Assembly (NCBI GenBank): GCA_016705365.1
Contig: JADIYI010000008.1
Location: 2,108,001 to 2,172,000, forward strand
DNA: 64,000 nt
Direction: 5' to 3'
DNA from: Gammaproteobacteria bacterium
GTDB taxonomy: Bacteria > Pseudomonadota > Gammaproteobacteria > Pseudomonadales > UBA5518
Part shown: in pieces, positions 1 through 7,543 of the stretch
Layout of the letters: each line of letters begins with the position of its first letter
How positions within the stretch are numbered: position 1 is the stretch's first letter
Notes under the pieces: generated by a model
Database searches by the model: none
What the model was told of the DNA's origin: nothing
The model's input: the letters and a program-made list of their open reading frames with translations, nothing else
Position numbers and translations under genes: made by a program

Positions 1-337
1 CGAGCAGCAGGATGCCGCCGGTAGCGGCGAGCACGAACAGTACACCGATCTGGGCCTCCTGCACTTCGGGCCAGCGCTTTTCCGTCCAGGTCAGCAAGGC
101 CGCACCGAGCAGGGCCGCCGTTGCTGCGGCGAGTTGGGTTGCAAGTCCCTGCGGATCGAATTCAAGCATGCCGGCGACGATCACGCCGAGTGCCGCGATC
201 TGCGCCAGCGCCAGGTCGATGAACACGATGCCGCGGCTCAGGATCTGGGTGCCAAGCGGCACATGCGTGACCAGCACCAGGCAGCCGGCGAGGAAGGCCG
301 GTAGCACGATCGACAGATCGGCGAGCGCAAGATTCAC
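1..337 (-). CDS. znuB: Zinc/manganese-type ABC transporter permease (ABC-3 family), 3' part outside window
   Basis: The first about 112 residues are present; the rest lies beyond the left window edge. The GTG start overlaps the stop of the binding-protein gene as GTGA, so the two are translationally coupled. The visible protein is almost entirely hydrophobic helices and contains the ABC-3 signature region around RGIVFIDLALAQIAALG (about residues 31-47), which is typical of ZnuB/MntB-type permeases. It would form the inner-membrane channel for a divalent metal delivered by the periplasmic protein encoded just upstream. The ATPase subunit is not in the window and may lie further downstream on the minus strand. 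Zinc versus manganese cannot be decided from this fragment. Confidence 0.78.
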   Translation of the reverse strand, partial: MNLALADLSIVLPAFLAGCLVLVTHVPLGTQILSRGIVFIDLALAQIAALGVIVAGMLEFDPQGLATQLAAATAALLGAALLTWTEKRWPEVQEAQIGVLFVLAATGGILLL

Positions 338-1242
338 TGCAGCCCTCCCAGCAAACGGCTGATGATGTCCTCGAACAGCGTGAACAGGTCAGTGGCGGCG
401 TCGGTACCGCCGACGGTGTTGGGGATCATCACGGCCGGGATGCTTGCCTGCGCTGACAACCATTGCGATGCGCGCTCGCTCTGGTAGGGGGTATGCAGCA
501 CCATGCGCGCCGGGTCCTGACGCAACTGCTGCAGCAGCGCGGCGAGATGTGCGCTGCTCGGTTCGAGCCCTGGCTTGGGTTCGAGATTCCCGATCTCGCG
601 CATGCCGAGCCAGTCAAACAGGTAGACCATGTCCTTGTGGTGCGCGATCACGCCCACTCCGTTCAATGCAACGGCCTGCTGTTCCCAGCGCTGCATGGCG
701 AACTCCAGGCGTGCGCGAAAATCGGCGTACGCTGCACGATAAGCCTCGGCATTGGCCGGATCGAGCTCTCCCAGGCGTGTTGCCAGCGCCTCGCCCACTG
801 GCACGAGGTTGTGCGGATTGAGCTGGATGTGCGGATTTCCCGAGCCATGTACATCACCCTGGGCGCGGTCGAGCTGGGTGGGCAACTCGAGGCGCGGGAC
901 CAGATTGCCGGCAACGAAATTGCCGGGCTGGCCTGGCTGGATGCGGCGGTTTCCGGATTGCTGCAGCAATACGGGTAACCACCCGGCCTCCAGATCCAGG
1001 CCAGTGCACACCAGCAGATCGGCGTTGCGCACGCGTGCGATCAGGCTGGGACGCGCCTCGATGCGATGCGGATCCTGCTGACCCGTGGTGGCGCTGGAGA
1101 CGTTCAGCCGTTTGCCACCGATTTCGCTTGCCAGCGCGGCCCATTCCGCCTCGCAGCTCAGTACGTTGAGAGCCGCCTGGGCCGGCATGCACAGCGCTGC
1201 CAGCACCCCTATGAACCATGTCCGGGACAGCAGGTGTTTCAT
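334..1242 (-). CDS. znuA: Periplasmic metal-binding protein of ABC transporter (ZnuA-like)
   Basis: 302 residues with a signal peptide (hydrophobic segment about 8-20, AQA cleavage region near 23). It matches the cluster 9 (TroA/ZnuA) solute-binding fold: the QQDPHRIE segment places a candidate metal ligand at His59, GNPHIQLNP gives His138, and IAHHKD gives His201/His202. The fourth acidic ligand should lie in the C-terminal NTVGGTD region. The His-rich loop that many ZnuA proteins carry is absent, so zinc is likely but not proven. It sits 12 bp after the porin-like gene and is coupled to the permease, forming a metal-uptake operon. Length is normal for the family. Confidence 0.85.
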   Translation of the reverse strand: MKHLLSRTWFIGVLAALCMPAQAALNVLSCEAEWAALASEIGGKRLNVSSATTGQQDPHRIEARPSLIARVRNADLLVCTGLDLEAGWLPVLLQQSGNRRIQPGQPGNFVAGNLVPRLELPTQLDRAQGDVHGSGNPHIQLNPHNLVPVGEALATRLGELDPANAEAYRAAYADFRARLEFAMQRWEQQAVALNGVGVIAHHKDMVYLFDWLGMREIGNLEPKPGLEPSSAHLAALLQQLRQDPARMVLHTPYQSERASQWLSAQASIPAVMIPNTVGGTDAATDLFTLFEDIISRLLGGLQ

Positions 1243-1254
1243 CGCGGTTTACTC

Positions 1255-2685
1255 CTAGAATTGATGGGCGCCGTGCGCGCCGAGGCTCATGAGGTACTGC
1301 AGGTATAGCTGTTGGTCGGTCGCACCGGGAGCGCTTTGATCGTGCGCGTATTGCAGCCGCAGGCGGCTGTATTCGGTCGGCGAGTAATCGAGCATCAGGG
1401 TGGTGCGATCGGGATCGTAGGTGGCGAGCGTGGGGAAATCCGCGTCACGCAATACGCCATCGAGCGAGCGCAGACGCAGCGTGCCGGAATCGAGACTGTC
1501 GTAGCGCAAGCCGACGCGCCAGCGGGGCATGAACTGGTAGACACCCTGCAGGTACCAGCCCGAGGGATCGCCGCGATAAGACGAGCGGCCATTGCCGCGG
1601 CTGGTGTTGAGCTGCAGCATCACGCCGTCTTCATGGCGATCGAAATACTCGCCCTGCAGCGTGAAATGGTGCTCCTGGCCGTTTCCGTTCGGTGCCCACT
1701 TGTAGACCAGGTAGGTATTCCAGGTGGTGCTGTCGCCGTTGAATTCGGTTGGATTGGATACGTCCTGCCGCGACGGATCGGGTTCCGCGTAGACGCGGCT
1801 CCCGGCCTCCGTGCCGAGCCATGCAATGCCGCCTTTCCAGCTTGCGCTGGCGCCGATATCGTTGCCGGTCGAGGCGAAAAGGGTATAGGCACCCACCCCG
1901 TTGCCATCGTCCTGGCCGGGAAACTGGTCGCCGTTGCCGAACTCCACGCCAAGCTCGACAAACTGCTCGAGCGGGGCCAGCCATTTCAGTTGCAGGCCCT
2001 CGGTCTTGTATTGCCCGCCGAACATGGCCTGGTAAACCAGGGGAATGTCGCTGAAGTCCCAGGTGTGGGCATGTTGGGCGTTCTGGTAGGCCAGCGCCGA
2101 ATAGAAGCGGCCAAACTGCGCGGTGAATCCGTCGGGCAGTGCGCTGGTGCGAACCAGTGCCTCCTCGGCGCTGATCTCGTCGCCTGCATCCACCGCAAAG
2201 GTCACCTGTCCGTAAAACAGCGGATCGATCGAGGCACTCAGCGTCAGCTCTGTTTCACCGAGACTGAAGCCGCGCTCACCCGGCCCGCCTTCGCCGCCGG
2301 CCGGCACAAAACCGCCCAGCATGTAGTCATCGGGATTCTCGTCGAGATTTGCCCAGGTGCCGGCGAGAATCACCGACATCTGCGGGTTGAAGGCGTTGGC
2401 GCTCGTTTGTGGTGGCTGGTTCGCCACAATTTCCACTTGTTGCAGACGCGATTCGATGGTGTCGAGTTGTTCGCTGCGTACGGGTTCCCCCTTGGTGGGC
2501 GGCGTCTCTATCGCACCCAGTCGTGCCTCGAGCGCGGCGATGCGCGTTTCGAAGGCTGCGCGCGTTGCCGCGAGTTCCGCGCGCAATTGTTCGGCTTCGC
2601 TGCCGGTGGCGCCGGCCGCCCGCGCGCAAAGGGTGCTGGCGACGCCAATTGCGAGCGCAATGGACATATTCCTCGGATATTGCAT
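1255..2685 (-). CDS. Outer-membrane beta-barrel (porin-like) protein of metal-uptake operon
   Basis: 476 residues. A signal peptide (about 1-26) is followed by a heptad-like coiled-coil stretch (about 30-62 and again to 90) rich in Glu, Arg, Leu and Ala, then a long region of alternating polar and hydrophobic strands with many Tyr, Trp, Gly and Asp residues. It ends in an aromatic residue (HQF), as outer-membrane barrels do. An N-terminal coiled coil plus barrel is typical of DcaP-like and phosphate-selective-porin-like trimeric channels. Its position directly before znuA suggests it supplies the outer-membrane entry route for the metal. The exact family and substrate are inferred from context only. 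Confidence 0.65.
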   Translation of the reverse strand: MQYPRNMSIALAIGVASTLCARAAGATGSEAEQLRAELAATRAAFETRIAALEARLGAIETPPTKGEPVRSEQLDTIESRLQQVEIVANQPPQTSANAFNPQMSVILAGTWANLDENPDDYMLGGFVPAGGEGGPGERGFSLGETELTLSASIDPLFYGQVTFAVDAGDEISAEEALVRTSALPDGFTAQFGRFYSALAYQNAQHAHTWDFSDIPLVYQAMFGGQYKTEGLQLKWLAPLEQFVELGVEFGNGDQFPGQDDGNGVGAYTLFASTGNDIGASASWKGGIAWLGTEAGSRVYAEPDPSRQDVSNPTEFNGDSTTWNTYLVYKWAPNGNGQEHHFTLQGEYFDRHEDGVMLQLNTSRGNGRSSYRGDPSGWYLQGVYQFMPRWRVGLRYDSLDSGTLRLRSLDGVLRDADFPTLATYDPDRTTLMLDYSPTEYSRLRLQYAHDQSAPGATDQQLYLQYLMSLGAHGAHQF

Positions 2686-2772
2686 GAGTGGATCTCCAGT
2701 CGATTCCGCGCGGAATGTCGATCGTCGCCCGGGCTGTCGGCGACGCAGGGCATGCCCCGCGAATTAGCGGTG

Positions 2773-2790
2773 TGATGGCGTGCGCCATCA
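2773..2790. repeat. Inverted repeat (8-bp arms, 2-nt centre) between small gene and porin gene
   Basis: TGATGGCG and CGCCATCA flank a TG centre. The element lies in the 121-bp gap between the stop of the small secreted-protein gene (2807) and the porin-like gene start (2685), both on the minus strand. It has no T-tract, so it could be a weak attenuator, an mRNA stabiliser or a regulator site; the sequence does not decide. Confidence 0.4.
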
Positions 2791-2806
2791 GCCTTCATTC
2801 GGGAGT

Positions 2807-3118
2807 TCAGGCGGTTGGCGGAGGCCCGCGGATGGAGATCGTGGCGGGTGCGCGGTGAATCGCCGCCGGGGGGAGTTCGGGGCTCGGTATTGCGCCGTGC
2901 CGGGACAGGGGTTTGTGCCACTCATCATGGGTGGACAGTGTGCCACCGCTGCTGCTGGCGTATACGCAGATCGCACACAGGCTTTCGGGTCCGGGCCCAC
3001 TGTGCTCATGCTGGGCCGAGGCGGTTGCGTAGTTGAGCAGGGCCACAACCATCAGCACCATGCGCAATGCGGCGAGCAGGGAATGAGAATAATGCTTTGC
3101 TGGCAAGCGGTACGTCAT
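2807..3118 (-). CDS. Small secreted Cys/His protein upstream of metal-uptake genes
   Basis: 103 residues. A hydrophobic segment (about 14-35) ends in ATASAQ, which suggests a signal peptide. The mature part starts with HEHSG and has a CAIC pair (CxxC) near residues 52-55, followed by a low-complexity Pro/Ser/Arg tail. Small exported proteins with His plus CxxC (DUF2946-like) are often found beside zinc or copper uptake genes, which fits this location as first gene of the minus-strand metal operon. The family assignment is inference from these features; there is no catalytic signature. The 259 bp upstream, to the divergent tetR gene, contain no zinc-regulator box I could recognise. Confidence 0.55.
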   Translation of the reverse strand: MTYRLPAKHYSHSLLAALRMVLMVVALLNYATASAQHEHSGPGPESLCAICVYASSSGGTLSTHDEWHKPLSRHGAIPSPELPPAAIHRAPATISIRGPPPTA

Positions 3119-3377
3119 GGGTATCGATGCGACGGTGACCCGGCCACTCTAACAGCCGAACTTGGTCAGCTGAAGTACTACTGTGCCCGCACGGGGGGGC
3201 GGATCAGCAGCGCCCGTGCTTTCGATCTCCGCCACACTCTACAATCCGGTTCGCGGCAATATGCGCGCGAGCGGCATGAACGCAAGACGAGCGAGCGGCA
3301 TCCATCGCAATGGCGCGGGTGCGCCGATTACCGTGAGACGATTCGATGACGCGCCACGATGCGCAAGGCAGTTATCC

Positions 3378-4052
3378 ATGAAGCATGACTCTCCGCCCGC
3401 CAGACGCCGCCCGGCCCGCAAGCGCGGGCGCCCCGAGGGAGCCGGTGTTGCCGCGGTCACACGCAACAACATCATGCGTGCCGCGGTGTATTGTTTTGCC
3501 CAGTCCGGTTATGCGCAGACCAGCAACCACGATATTGCGCAAGCGGCCGGTATCACCAGCGGCTCTCTTTACCATCACTTCGACTCCAAGGCCGCGATCT
3601 ACCAGGAGGCGCTGCGCCATTGCCTGATCACGCTGACCGAGACCTACCGCTCGGCCTTTGCCGAAGCCGCCGATCGCAGCTGCATCGATCAGCTTTGTCT
3701 CGGTCTCGAGCGGGTCATCGCGGTCTCGCGCGCCTGGCCTGGAATGGTCCGCTTCGCCGGCAATTCCGCCGCGGAGATCCGCCACAACCGTGAACTCGAC
3801 TGGCTGCACGCGGAGGATGCGCAGGCGTTCAACCTGCTGTTCCGCGAGCTGTTGCAGGTGGCCAGCGAGCGCGGCGAGCTGGCCACCGGTGTCACGGTCG
3901 AGGATGCGGCGCAGCTGCTGGTCGCACTGGTCAGCGGTTTGTCGATCGCCCATGACACCGACCTGGGCGAGGCGCGTTTTGCGGCCACGATCAGAAGTTT
4001 CGAACGCCTGCTGAAGGGGCAGTTGCTGAAGCCGCGTGGCCCACGCAAATAA
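3378..4052 (+). CDS. TetR/AcrR-family transcriptional regulator
   Basis: 224 residues from the ATG at 3378. The open frame extends upstream but the extra N-terminus looks non-native. A basic N-terminal tail (RRPARKRGRPEG) precedes the helix-turn-helix, whose recognition part reads SNHDIAQAAGITSGSLYHHF at about residues 54-73, the classic TetR pattern. The C-terminal ligand domain is not specific enough to name an inducer. A 22-bp palindrome overlaps its stop codon, immediately before the acyl-CoA dehydrogenase gene, so it probably represses the following catabolic operon and responds to an acyl-CoA intermediate. This control logic is inferred from gene order. Confidence 0.88.
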   Translation: MKHDSPPARRRPARKRGRPEGAGVAAVTRNNIMRAAVYCFAQSGYAQTSNHDIAQAAGITSGSLYHHFDSKAAIYQEALRHCLITLTETYRSAFAEAADRSCIDQLCLGLERVIAVSRAWPGMVRFAGNSAAEIRHNRELDWLHAEDAQAFNLLFRELLQVASERGELATGVTVEDAAQLLVALVSGLSIAHDTDLGEARFAATIRSFERLLKGQLLKPRGPRK

Positions 4053-4071
4053 TCAATTGACCGATTGATTA
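4050..4071. promoter_or_regulatory. Probable TetR operator: 8-bp inverted repeat with 6-nt spacer
   Basis: TAATCAAT at 4050-4057 and ATTGATTA at 4064-4071 are perfect reverse complements separated by TGACCG. The left arm begins at the stop codon of tetR, and the element lies 48-69 bp before the acyl-CoA dehydrogenase ATG at 4119. Size, symmetry and position fit a TetR-dimer operator controlling the downstream operon. It is markedly AT-rich compared with its surroundings. Confidence 0.65.
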
Positions 4072-4118
4072 AGCGGTGTTCAAATACGAGAGCACTTGTT
4101 CTTTTTGAAGAGGCGGCG

Positions 4119-5327
4119 ATGGATTTCGATCTCGATCTCGGGCTGACGGATGAAATGCTGACGATCAGGGACACCTGTCGTCGATTCGCGATGGATGTGA
4201 TGCGCCCGGTCGGTATGCGGCTCGACCGGATGTCGGCGGAGGCGGTGATCGCCGCGGATTCGCCGTTGTGGGGCGTGATCGAGGGATACAAGGGCCTCGG
4301 TCTCGGCGCCGGGGCGCAAATCGATGACCCGGACATGAGCGCCGAGCACAAGGCGCTGCTGCACTGCATCGTGCTCGAGGAACTCTGTGCGGGAGACGTT
4401 GGAATTTTTATCGGCTGCGGACTGCTGAATATCTCCTCGCTGATCGCACAACAATTCGCGCGCAACGATCTGTACGAATTTTTCCGCCAGCGTGACGAGA
4501 TCGGTTGCCTGGCACTGACAGAACCCGGGCATGGCAGCGACAACGTCGCATTCACCGAGCCGGGATTTCGAAACCCGCGTATCAAGCCGGTGCTGAAGTG
4601 CCGGCGCGACGGCAGCAATTATGTGCTGAACGGGCAGAAGGCTGCATGGGTATCCTGCGGCACCATCGCCGGATCGGGGGTCGTGTTCGCGGGTTTCGAG
4701 AATTCCAGTGTCGGGCTTGCCGATGGCGCGGTGTTCCTGTTGCCGTTCGACCTGCCGGGAATCAGCAAGGGAAAGCCACTGGAGAAACTCGGCCAGCGCG
4801 CGCTGAACCAGGGCGAGATATTTTTTGACCAGGTCGAGGTGCCGGCCCATTTCATGCTCGCCGAAGGGCCGGATGCTTACCCCTTCGTCTGGGAAATGAA
4901 CCTCAAGGGCGCGAATCTCGCGATGGGCCAGCAATTTGTCGGGGTTGCGCGTGCGGCCTACGATATCGCGCTCGATTACGCCAAGGAGTGGGTGCAGGGC
5001 GGCTGCCCGATCATCGAGCACCAGAACGTCAAGAACCGCCTGTTCGGCATGTTCCAGAAAGTCGAAGCGGCGCGTTCGCACGTGCGCCGCGTTTCGCTGG
5101 CGGATGCAGTCAAGCCGGGCGGCGTGCCGTTCCAGTATGCGGCCTCGGTCAAGGTGCTCGCCACCCAGTCTGCGTTCGAGGTGGCCCACGACGCGATACA
5201 ATTGCTCGGTGGCAACGGACTCACCCACGAATATCTGGCCGAGAAACTGTTCCGTGACGCGCGCTCCTCGCTGATCGAGGACGGCGAGAACAGCATGCTC
5301 GGCCTGATGGCGGCGGCGCGGCTCTGA
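4119..5327 (+). CDS. Acyl-CoA dehydrogenase family protein
   Basis: 402 residues from the ATG at 4119, preceded by a purine-rich ribosome site. Family features appear in order: an N-terminal helical domain, the FAD/substrate segment CLALTEPGHGSDN (about 130-142), the beta domain, and a C-terminal helical domain with QLLGGNGLTHEY (about 344-355). It should introduce an alpha,beta double bond in an acyl-CoA using FAD. The usual C-terminal YEGT motif carrying the catalytic Glu is replaced by IEDGEN (386-391), so Asp388 occupies the aligned position. Such IEDG variants suggest a divergent subfamily or a shifted base. It is first in a run with nitroreductase, thiolase and CoA-ligase genes. Confidence 0.88.
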   Translation: MDFDLDLGLTDEMLTIRDTCRRFAMDVMRPVGMRLDRMSAEAVIAADSPLWGVIEGYKGLGLGAGAQIDDPDMSAEHKALLHCIVLEELCAGDVGIFIGCGLLNISSLIAQQFARNDLYEFFRQRDEIGCLALTEPGHGSDNVAFTEPGFRNPRIKPVLKCRRDGSNYVLNGQKAAWVSCGTIAGSGVVFAGFENSSVGLADGAVFLLPFDLPGISKGKPLEKLGQRALNQGEIFFDQVEVPAHFMLAEGPDAYPFVWEMNLKGANLAMGQQFVGVARAAYDIALDYAKEWVQGGCPIIEHQNVKNRLFGMFQKVEAARSHVRRVSLADAVKPGGVPFQYAASVKVLATQSAFEVAHDAIQLLGGNGLTHEYLAEKLFRDARSSLIEDGENSMLGLMAAARL

Positions 5328-5391
5328 AAAGCGCAAACGCCATCCCGGATTCACGCAACACCCCTTTCCGATCCGCACAGGAGTACCGCAA

Positions 5392-6237
5392 ATGGAACTG
5401 AAGGAAGTTATCGGCCGCCGCCGCTCGATCCGTATCTTCGCCTCGTGGCGCCCGGTCGAGCGTGCGAAGATCCAGAAGATGCTTGAAGCGGCACGGCGCG
5501 CGTCCTGCGCCGGCAACGTGATGAATATCCGCGCGGTCGTGATCTGGCGTGACCAGGCCACGCAGGAACTGATCGACAGCATCAAGCTGCCGATCAGCTA
5601 CCAGCAGATGCAGACCGCGCCGGTATTCATCCTCTGGTACAACGAACCGATGGCCTACGAAGGCGAGCACTGGGTGAAGACCGTCTCGGAACTGGTCGAG
5701 ACGCGCCGCATGGGCGTTCACATCGAGGAGACGATTTCCGAAGTGAAGCAGAAGCTCGCACCGGGCTTCCTGATGAACGACCCGAAAGTCACCGGCAACT
5801 CGCCGGGTGCGATCATGGACTGCGGACAGGCGATCGCGCAGGCGACGCTGGTGGCCTACGAGGAGGGACTCGGCAGCTGCCTGATGGGCGGCCCGGTGCT
5901 CGGGCGTGTCGGCAGGCGCCTCAAGGTTCCCGAAACCGCGGTGCCGCTGGCGCTGCAGGCGGTCGGTTATCCCGCCGAATCGTGGGAAGCGGGTGGGCAG
6001 ACGATCAAGCCGCCGCTCGAGGAACTGTTCTGCGAGATGGAATATGGCAAACCGTTCGCGTCCGATCCCGCGGTGGTTGCCGAGCTCGAGCGAGAGAAAC
6101 TGATCCAGACAGCGGCGCCGCTGCCGTGGCGCGACGCCGAGCTGCGCGCGCTCGCCAAGGCGACTGACCTCGACACGCGGCTGTGGCGTGACGATGCGTT
6201 CGAGGTGCTGGCCGACGACCCCAAGTCCAGCTGGTGA
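5392..6237 (+). CDS. Nitroreductase-family flavoprotein
   Basis: 281 residues, longer than the usual 180-220 of the family. The N-terminal RRRSIRIF (residues 9-16) is the FMN-phosphate binding signature of nitroreductase-like proteins, and the C-terminal half contains the conserved substrate/FMN region around GAIMDCGQAIAQATLVAYEEGLGS and the PLALQAVGYP stretch. The reaction is probably NAD(P)H- or substrate-linked flavin redox chemistry, but the substrate is unknown. It lies 64 bp after the acyl-CoA dehydrogenase and before the thiolase, so a role in a catabolic acyl or ring-reduction step is more likely than nitroaromatic reduction. That role is inferred from context. Confidence 0.8.
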   Translation: MELKEVIGRRRSIRIFASWRPVERAKIQKMLEAARRASCAGNVMNIRAVVIWRDQATQELIDSIKLPISYQQMQTAPVFILWYNEPMAYEGEHWVKTVSELVETRRMGVHIEETISEVKQKLAPGFLMNDPKVTGNSPGAIMDCGQAIAQATLVAYEEGLGSCLMGGPVLGRVGRRLKVPETAVPLALQAVGYPAESWEAGGQTIKPPLEELFCEMEYGKPFASDPAVVAELEREKLIQTAAPLPWRDAELRALAKATDLDTRLWRDDAFEVLADDPKSSW

Positions 6238-6313
6238 AAACGACCGGGCGAGGCGCGCACGCGCCGCTGCCCGGGGCTAACGAGACAACGAACGAACCGC
6301 GGAGGACTATTCC

Positions 6314-7525
6314 ATGCGCCTGAATGCAGTGGTAGCCGGCGTCGGCATGACGCCATTCGGCAAGCACCTCGACAAGAGCATCAAGTGGCTCGGCGGCCAG
6401 CCGGCGCTGGATGCGATCCAGGATGCCGGTATCAGTGCCGGGGATATCGAGGCGGCCTATGTCGGCAATTGCGCCGCCGGGCTGGTCACCGGGCAGGAGT
6501 CGATCCGCGGCCAGGTGGTGCTCAGTTCGATCGGTCTCGGCAAATTTCCGATCATCAACATCGAGAACGCCTGTGGCAGCGGTTCGACCGCGCTGAACCA
6601 GGCCGCGATGATGATCTCGGCCGGCTACTACGACGTGGTGCTGGTGGTCGGTTTCGAAAAGCTGTTTCACGAGAACAAGGCGATCACCTACAGCGCCTTC
6701 GGCGGCGCCATCGATGTCGAGGAGCGCGATCGCTTCCTGGCCAGCATGAGTGCCGGGCAAAGCGAGGGCTCGGGTACCAAGCGCTCGATGTTTGCCGATT
6801 TCTACGGGGTTCTGGCGCGCAATTACATGGCCTCGCACGGGACCGAATTACGCCATTTCGCGATGATATCGGCAAAGAACTCGGTGCATGGCAGCCTCAA
6901 TCCACGGGCGCAGTTCCGCAACGCGATGAGTGTCGAGGAAGTGCTCGCGCAACCGGTGATCGTCGATCCGTTGACGCGCCCGATGATCTGCCCGGTGGCG
7001 GATGGCGGCGCCGCCGTCGTGCTGGTGAGCGAGCGCAAGGCGCGCCAGCTGGGCATCCACAAGCCGGTGCGCGTCGTCTCCTCGGTGGTGCATTCCTTTT
7101 TCGAGCATGCGGACGGCGCCGCGGAAAACGTCACCAGCATCTCGATCGCCGATGCCTATCACGAGGCCGGGGTCGGGCCGCAGGACCTGAGCCTGGTCGA
7201 GCTGCACGATTCCTCCGCGGTTACCGAAATGATCACCTATGAGCATCTTGGCCTGTGCGCCGCGGACGATGTGGGCGGATTCCTCGAGCGCGGCGAGAGC
7301 TCGCTCGGCGGGCGTATCCCGGTCAACACTTCGGGCGGCTTGCTGCGCAAGGGACACCCGGTAGGTGCCACCGGCGTGGCCCAGCTCGCGGAAATCACCT
7401 GGCAGCTGCAGGGCCGCGCCGGTCCCCGCCAGGTCGAGGGTGCGCGGGTCGGGCTGTGCCACAACGGTGGCGGCACCCTCGGCAACGATACCGCGGTCAT
7501 GAACATCACGATCGCCATGCGCTGA
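6314..7525 (+). CDS. Thiolase-family acyl-CoA acetyltransferase (SCP-x/lipid-transfer type)
   Basis: 403 residues. The nucleophilic Cys is Cys87 in NIENACGSGSTAL. The C-terminal half has VELHDSSAVTEM (HDSS in place of the biosynthetic NEAF motif), GLLRKGHPVGATG with the catalytic His, and GLCHNGGGTLG with the second Cys. The NEAF-to-HDSS change is typical of SCP-x/lipid-transfer-protein thiolases that cleave branched or steroid-type side-chain 3-ketoacyl-CoAs. A good ribosome site (GGAGG) precedes the ATG. It lies between the nitroreductase and the CoA ligase, so the cluster encodes activation, dehydrogenation and thiolysis but lacks a hydratase and a 3-hydroxyacyl dehydrogenase. Confidence 0.88.
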   Translation: MRLNAVVAGVGMTPFGKHLDKSIKWLGGQPALDAIQDAGISAGDIEAAYVGNCAAGLVTGQESIRGQVVLSSIGLGKFPIINIENACGSGSTALNQAAMMISAGYYDVVLVVGFEKLFHENKAITYSAFGGAIDVEERDRFLASMSAGQSEGSGTKRSMFADFYGVLARNYMASHGTELRHFAMISAKNSVHGSLNPRAQFRNAMSVEEVLAQPVIVDPLTRPMICPVADGGAAVVLVSERKARQLGIHKPVRVVSSVVHSFFEHADGAAENVTSISIADAYHEAGVGPQDLSLVELHDSSAVTEMITYEHLGLCAADDVGGFLERGESSLGGRIPVNTSGGLLRKGHPVGATGVAQLAEITWQLQGRAGPRQVEGARVGLCHNGGGTLGNDTAVMNITIAMR

Positions 7526-7543
7526 TCGGCCAGAGGACACGCC

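Noticed and set aside
1312..2775. A 487-codon plus-strand frame opposite the porin-like gene
   Set aside because: The minus-strand reading has a signal peptide and barrel pattern and continues the operon; the plus reading does not.
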